A DNA stretch of 64,000 bases from Streptomyces solicavernae. Lineage in GTDB: Bacteria; Actinomycetota; Actinomycetes; Streptomycetales; Streptomycetaceae. Of this stretch, positions 60,904-64,000 are shown in pieces (the stretch's first letter is position 1; each line of letters opens with the position of its first letter). The stretch is from contig NZ_JASCIR010000028.1 of the NCBI RefSeq assembly GCF_029968095.1, forward strand, positions 1-64,000, in the 5' to 3' direction. Both the position numbers and the translations under genes were made by a program. Under the pieces are notes generated by a model. That model was given only the letters and a program-made list of their open reading frames with translations, was not told where the DNA came from and made no database searches.

Positions 60904-61518
60904 ATGGGCAGCTACACGATCCCGAACGTCGTCGAGCGCACCCCGCAGGGCGAGCGGTCCTACGACGTCTTCAGCCGGCTGCTGTCCGAGCGCATCATCT
61001 TCCTCGGTACGGAGATCGACGACGGCGTCGCCAACGTAGTGATCGCCCAGCTCCTGCACCTGGAGGCGTCCAACCCGGGCCAGGAGATCGCCATTTATAT
61101 CAACTCCCCGGGCGGCTCGTTCACTTCGCTCATGGCGATCTACGACACGATGACGTTCGTCGGCGCCCCCATCTCCACGTTCTGCGTGGGCCAGGCGGCG
61201 TCCACGGCCGCGGTACTCCTGGCCGGGGGCGACAAGGGCAGGCGCTTCGTCCTCGACCACTCCCGCGTACTGCTCGGCCAGCCCGCGAGCGGTGGACAGC
61301 GCGGCACGGTCGCCGACCTGCGGGTCCAGGCCAAGGAAATGATGCGGATACGCGCACAGATCGAGGAGGTGCTCTCTCAGCACACCGGTCACGCGGTGAC
61401 GACCCTGCGCCAGGACATGGACCGCGACAAGGTCTTCACCGCCCAGGAAGCAGTCGCGTACGGCCTCGCGGACGAGGTCCTGACGCGCCGGACGGAGGGG
61501 GTGCCGGCGGTGGGGTGA
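60904..61518 (+). CDS. clpP4: ClpP4, catalytic His missing
   Basis: A 204-residue ClpP-fold subunit. The Ser is kept in VGQAASTAAVLLAGG and the Asp region in MDRDKVFTAQEAVAYGLAD, but the position of the catalytic His reads RVLLGQPASG where ClpP3 has RIMMHQPSAG, so His is replaced by Gly. This would make ClpP4 a non-cutting (ClpR-like) partner, with ClpP3 supplying activity in a mixed tetradecamer. YINSPGGSFTSLMAIYDT is intact. Start one base after the clpP3 stop indicates coupling. Confidence 0.92.
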   Translation: MGSYTIPNVVERTPQGERSYDVFSRLLSERIIFLGTEIDDGVANVVIAQLLHLEASNPGQEIAIYINSPGGSFTSLMAIYDTMTFVGAPISTFCVGQAASTAAVLLAGGDKGRRFVLDHSRVLLGQPASGGQRGTVADLRVQAKEMMRIRAQIEEVLSQHTGHAVTTLRQDMDRDKVFTAQEAVAYGLADEVLTRRTEGVPAVG

Positions 61519-61594
61519 GGGGCCGGAAGGGGAGTGAGGGCCGCGGGTGGTGGGAGGGGGTGGCGGGTGAGCCCCCGCCTCCCACCGGCCTCGG

Positions 61595-62200
61595 TCAGGC
61601 CGCCAGTCGCATCTGGTTCCGCTGGATGCTGGCCATAGGGCCCGTGGCGCGGGGACCGGAACGTCCGCCGGCCCCGCTGACGGCGCGCCGCGCGCCGGAG
61701 AGCCGGACGATCTCCGCACGGCCACGGGAGAGCAGATCGGTCAGGCTCAGGCCCAAGGCCCGCGCCGCAGCCGCGAGCACCTCCGACGAGGCCTCCTTGC
61801 GGCCCCGCTCCAACTCGGAGAGATACGGCATCGAGATCCGGGCTGCCTCCGCCACGTCCTTCAACGTCCGCTCTTGAAGCATCCGTTCGCGACGCAGCAC
61901 CTCACCCACTACGTCCCGCCACAACGGCTCCTTGGCGGGCGCGGCGGGGGCGGGCGCGGCGGGCACCGTGGGCATCTTGGGCGTGTGGGGCGTATCGGGA
62001 GCGGTGGTCGCAGTGGGCGTTGCGGGCGTTGCGGGCGTTGCGGGCGATGCGAAGGCAGGCAGCAGTGGTATCACCTGGGCGTCACGCTCGTGCCCGGCGT
62101 CTCGCGCCGCACTCGAATCGTGGACTTCACGGGACAGGCCCGTGCCGGTGACGCGGCCGTCTCGCGCCTCAACTGCTTCGGTCGGCTCTTCGCTGCTCAC
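61595..62200 (-). CDS. popR: PopR-like XRE-family repressor with LAA C-terminus
   Basis: A 201-residue regulator. The N-terminal 85 residues are disordered Ala/Pro/Thr-rich sequence; the HTH (about 90-155) reads LRRERMLQERTLKDVAEAAR, ISMPYLSELERGRKEASSE. The protein ends in MRLAA. PopR activates clpP3-clpP4 in S. lividans and is degraded by ClpP1P2 through C-terminal alanines, and this end fits that degron. It is convergent with clpP4; the operators upstream of clpP3 match its known target. The related regulator ClgR is the alternative assignment. Confidence 0.82.
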   Translation of the reverse strand: MSSEEPTEAVEARDGRVTGTGLSREVHDSSAARDAGHERDAQVIPLLPAFASPATPATPATPTATTAPDTPHTPKMPTVPAAPAPAAPAKEPLWRDVVGEVLRRERMLQERTLKDVAEAARISMPYLSELERGRKEASSEVLAAAARALGLSLTDLLSRGRAEIVRLSGARRAVSGAGGRSGPRATGPMASIQRNQMRLAA

Positions 62201-62252
62201 CTCTTCAGAGTAGGAGCGCAGGCACGGCTGAAGGGCATGTTCCGTTCTGCCA

Positions 62253-62314
62253 ACAGCGAAGCAGCGAAGCAGCGAAGCAGCGAAGCAGCGAAGCAGCGAA
62301 GCAGCGAAGCAGCG
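62253..62314. repeat. 8-bp tandem repeats GCAGCGAA
   Basis: About seven copies between popR and clpX, in the common upstream/downstream gap. Confidence 0.9.
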
Positions 62315-62316
62315 CG

Positions 62317-62350
62317 GCAGGTCTGCAGTGCGGCAGGGGTGCAGACCTGC
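62317..62350 (-). terminator. Hairpin downstream of clpX
   Basis: A perfect 11-bp inverted repeat GCAGGTCTGCA / TGCAGACCTGC with a 12-nt loop, 22 bases after the clpX stop. It may terminate clpX or act as an operator for popR. Confidence 0.6.
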
Positions 62351-62372
62351 AGCAGAGGAGGAAAACGTCGAC

Positions 62373-63698
62373 CTACGCCGACTTCTCGCTGGGCCCGGGC
62401 TCGTCGTGCGGCACGAGCGTCGGATTCACGTTGTCGAGCACGGTGTCGCGGGTGACGACGACACGTGCCACGTCGTCCCTGCTCGGCACTTCGTACATCA
62501 CGTTCAGGAGCACCTCTTCGAGGATCGTGCGGGCGGCGCGGGCGCCCGTGCGGCGCAGCAGTGCCTGCTCGGCGATCGCCTCGACGGCGTCGTCCGTGAA
62601 CTCCAGCTCCACGCCGTCCATTTCGAAGAGCTTCCGGTACTGCTTCAGCAGCGCGTTGCGCGGCTCGGTGAGGATACGGACCAGGGCGGGCCCGTCCAGC
62701 GGGTCGACCGCAGCCATCATCGGGAGCCGTCCCACGATCTCCGGGATCAGGCCGAACTTCAGGAGGTCCTGCGGCAACGCCCCCGCGAACGGCCTCTCCT
62801 CCGCCGCCCCTTGCGTCGCCCCGAGCGACCCGGTGAAGCCGATGCCCCTGCTGCCCGCCCGCTGCTCGATGATCCGTTCCAGACCGGCGAAGGCGCCGCC
62901 CACGATGAACAGCACATGCGACGTGTCGAACTGGATGAACTCCTGCTGCGGATGTTTCCGCCCGCCCTGCGGCGGCACCGACGCCACCGTGCCCTCAAGG
63001 ATCTTCAACAGCGCCTGCTGCACGCCCTCGCCCGACACGTCCCGCATGATCGAAGGGTTCTCGCTCTTGCGCGCCACCTTGTCGATCTCGTCGATGTAAA
63101 TGATGCCGCGCTGCGCCCGCTCGACATCGTGGTCCGCCGCCTGCAGCAGCTTCAGCAGAATGTTCTCGACGTCCTCGCCGACATAGCCCGCCTCGGTCAG
63201 CGCCGTCGCATCGCCGATCGCGAACGGTACGTCCAGCATGCGCGCGAGGGTCTGCACCAAATACGTCTTGCCGCAACCCGTCGGACCCATCAACAGGATG
63301 TTGGACTTGCCGAGTTCGACGGGTTCCGGCAACGGCGACGACGGCGCCGACTGCGGCGCCTCCTGATCGACGGCCGCCGTGCCGCCGCCCGGCGCACCCG
63401 CCTGACGCACGCGCTTGTAGTGGTTGTAGACCGCCACCGACAGCGTCTTCTTGGCCTCCTCCTGGCCGATCACGTACTGCTCCAGGAACGTGAAGATCTC
63501 GCGCGGCGTGGGCAGTTCGCGCGGCGCGCCCTCGGCCGCTTCCTCCGCCTCCTCGGCGATCAGCTCGTTGCACAGCCCCACGCACTCGTCGCAGATGCAG
63601 ATGCCGCTCGGACCCGCGATGAGCTTCCTGACCTGCTTCTGACTCTTGCCGCAGAACGTGCACTTCAGCAGGTTGTCGCTGTCGCCGATGCGTGCCAC
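62373..63698 (-). CDS. clpX: Second ClpX-type unfoldase ATPase
   Basis: A 441-residue ClpX. The N-terminal zinc domain has CTFCGKSQKQVRKL and CICDECVGLCN; Walker A is GPTGCGKTYLVQTLA (the usual Ser-Gly-Lys is Cys-Gly-Lys), the pore loop is AGYVGEDVEN, Walker B IIYIDEIDKVARKSENPS, the RKH loop GGRKHPQQEF, and a ClpP-docking IGF loop is kept (SRGIGFTG). Several positions differ from the housekeeping Streptomyces ClpX I remember (for example a longer Ala/Gln insert after residue 300), so this looks like a paralogue dedicated to ClpP3P4. The GTG at 63698 has GAGG upstream. Confidence 0.88.
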   Translation of the reverse strand: MARIGDSDNLLKCTFCGKSQKQVRKLIAGPSGICICDECVGLCNELIAEEAEEAAEGAPRELPTPREIFTFLEQYVIGQEEAKKTLSVAVYNHYKRVRQAGAPGGGTAAVDQEAPQSAPSSPLPEPVELGKSNILLMGPTGCGKTYLVQTLARMLDVPFAIGDATALTEAGYVGEDVENILLKLLQAADHDVERAQRGIIYIDEIDKVARKSENPSIMRDVSGEGVQQALLKILEGTVASVPPQGGRKHPQQEFIQFDTSHVLFIVGGAFAGLERIIEQRAGSRGIGFTGSLGATQGAAEERPFAGALPQDLLKFGLIPEIVGRLPMMAAVDPLDGPALVRILTEPRNALLKQYRKLFEMDGVELEFTDDAVEAIAEQALLRRTGARAARTILEEVLLNVMYEVPSRDDVARVVVTRDTVLDNVNPTLVPHDEPGPSEKSA

Positions 63699-63801
63699 TC
63701 GTACCTCAAATGCCGGGATCAGATGACGTCACCATGTGAAACGAAGGTATCCTGCGCCGTGGTGGACGGCAATCCATACAGGGCATGAACGAGTGGGGGC
63801 A

Positions 63802-64000
63802 ATGGGTCGGCTCAGCAGGGCGCAGTTGCAGCAGCTCAATCGCGCCAAGGTCCTTGCGGCGGCCCGGGAGGAGTTCGCCGCTCGCGGCTATCCCGGCGCG
63901 AAGGTCGACGCCATCGCCGAACGCGCGGGCCTCACCCGCGGCGCCGTCTACTCCAACTTCCCCGGCAAGAGGGCCCTTTACTTCGCCGTCCTCGCAGAGC
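63802..64000 (+). CDS. TetR-family regulator, N-terminal part (runs off the window)
   Basis: Only the first 66 codons are present. They contain a TetR helix-turn-helix: RAKVLAAAREEFAARGYPGA, then IAERAGLTRGAVYSNFPGKR. The frame is open at the window edge. It is divergent from clpX; a functional link cannot be judged. Confidence 0.8.
   Translation, partial: MGRLSRAQLQQLNRAKVLAAAREEFAARGYPGAKVDAIAERAGLTRGAVYSNFPGKRALYFAVLAE

Overview
The window is chromosomal DNA from a high-GC actinomycete, almost certainly a Streptomyces. The evidence is the very GC-rich third codon positions, frequent GTG starts, two rare TTA (bldA-type) codons confined to accessory genes, and a gene order that I recognise from Streptomyces core chromosomes: ngcEFG, rok7B7, xylFGH, dxs, then fadB-fadA-rnd, hemE, hemY-hemQ, murC, msrB. 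No rRNA, tRNA or CRISPR array was seen.

Layout. (1) Positions 1-5200 look accessory: a DinB-like protein, an intact IS5-family element with a frameshifted transposase, a methyltransferase coupled to an XRE regulator, a divergent serine-kinase-like ATPase and a probably truncated LysRS-like gene. The two TTA codons lie here. (2) 5426-8776 is the N-acetylglucosamine/chitobiose ABC importer ngcEFG, with a DasR-box-like sequence upstream. (3) 8833-14200 is an insertion relative to the usual ngc-rok7B7 order: an MFS pump, a GntR-TetR fusion regulator, an FAD monooxygenase and an MmyB-type regulator, with two sets of shared operator-like motifs. (4) 14313-19346 is the ROK regulator and the xylose-type ABC importer xylFGH. 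(5) 19674-37112 is mostly housekeeping: dxs, an amino-acid permease, a GT-C glycosyltransferase, beta-oxidation genes fadA-fadB, RNase D, an orphan response regulator, DUF3000, and the coproporphyrin-dependent haem genes hemE, hemY and hemQ.

(6) 37185-49816 is dominated by envelope functions: a TAP-like peptidase; a two-gene operon of a DUF692/MNIO metalloenzyme and a TIGR04222-type membrane protein with a Cys/Gly-rich tail; a DUF4142 protein; a Pth2-like protein; AIM24; an ABC exporter; a NodB lipoprotein; an AAC(3)-like acetyltransferase; and an NfeD-SPFH pair. (7) 49889-58779 holds a PhoX-like Tat protein, ZapE, a RibD_C reductase, a small conserved protein, murC, msrB and a large secreted choice-of-anchor/SpaA protein. 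(8) 58855-64000 holds a DUF574 methyltransferase and an accessory protease locus: clpP3, clpP4 (catalytic His replaced by Gly), a PopR-like repressor ending in LAA, a second clpX, and the start of a TetR gene.

The two most interesting regions are the MNIO/Cys-Gly-tail operon (38887-41454), which looks like a peptide-modification system acting on a membrane protein, and the clpP3-clpP4-popR-clpX locus (59944-63698), where two adjacent PopR-like boxes are followed by an array of ten GGCAGA half-sites. A further striking property of this chromosome is the large number of short tandem repeats in intergenic regions, interdomain linkers and protein ends.
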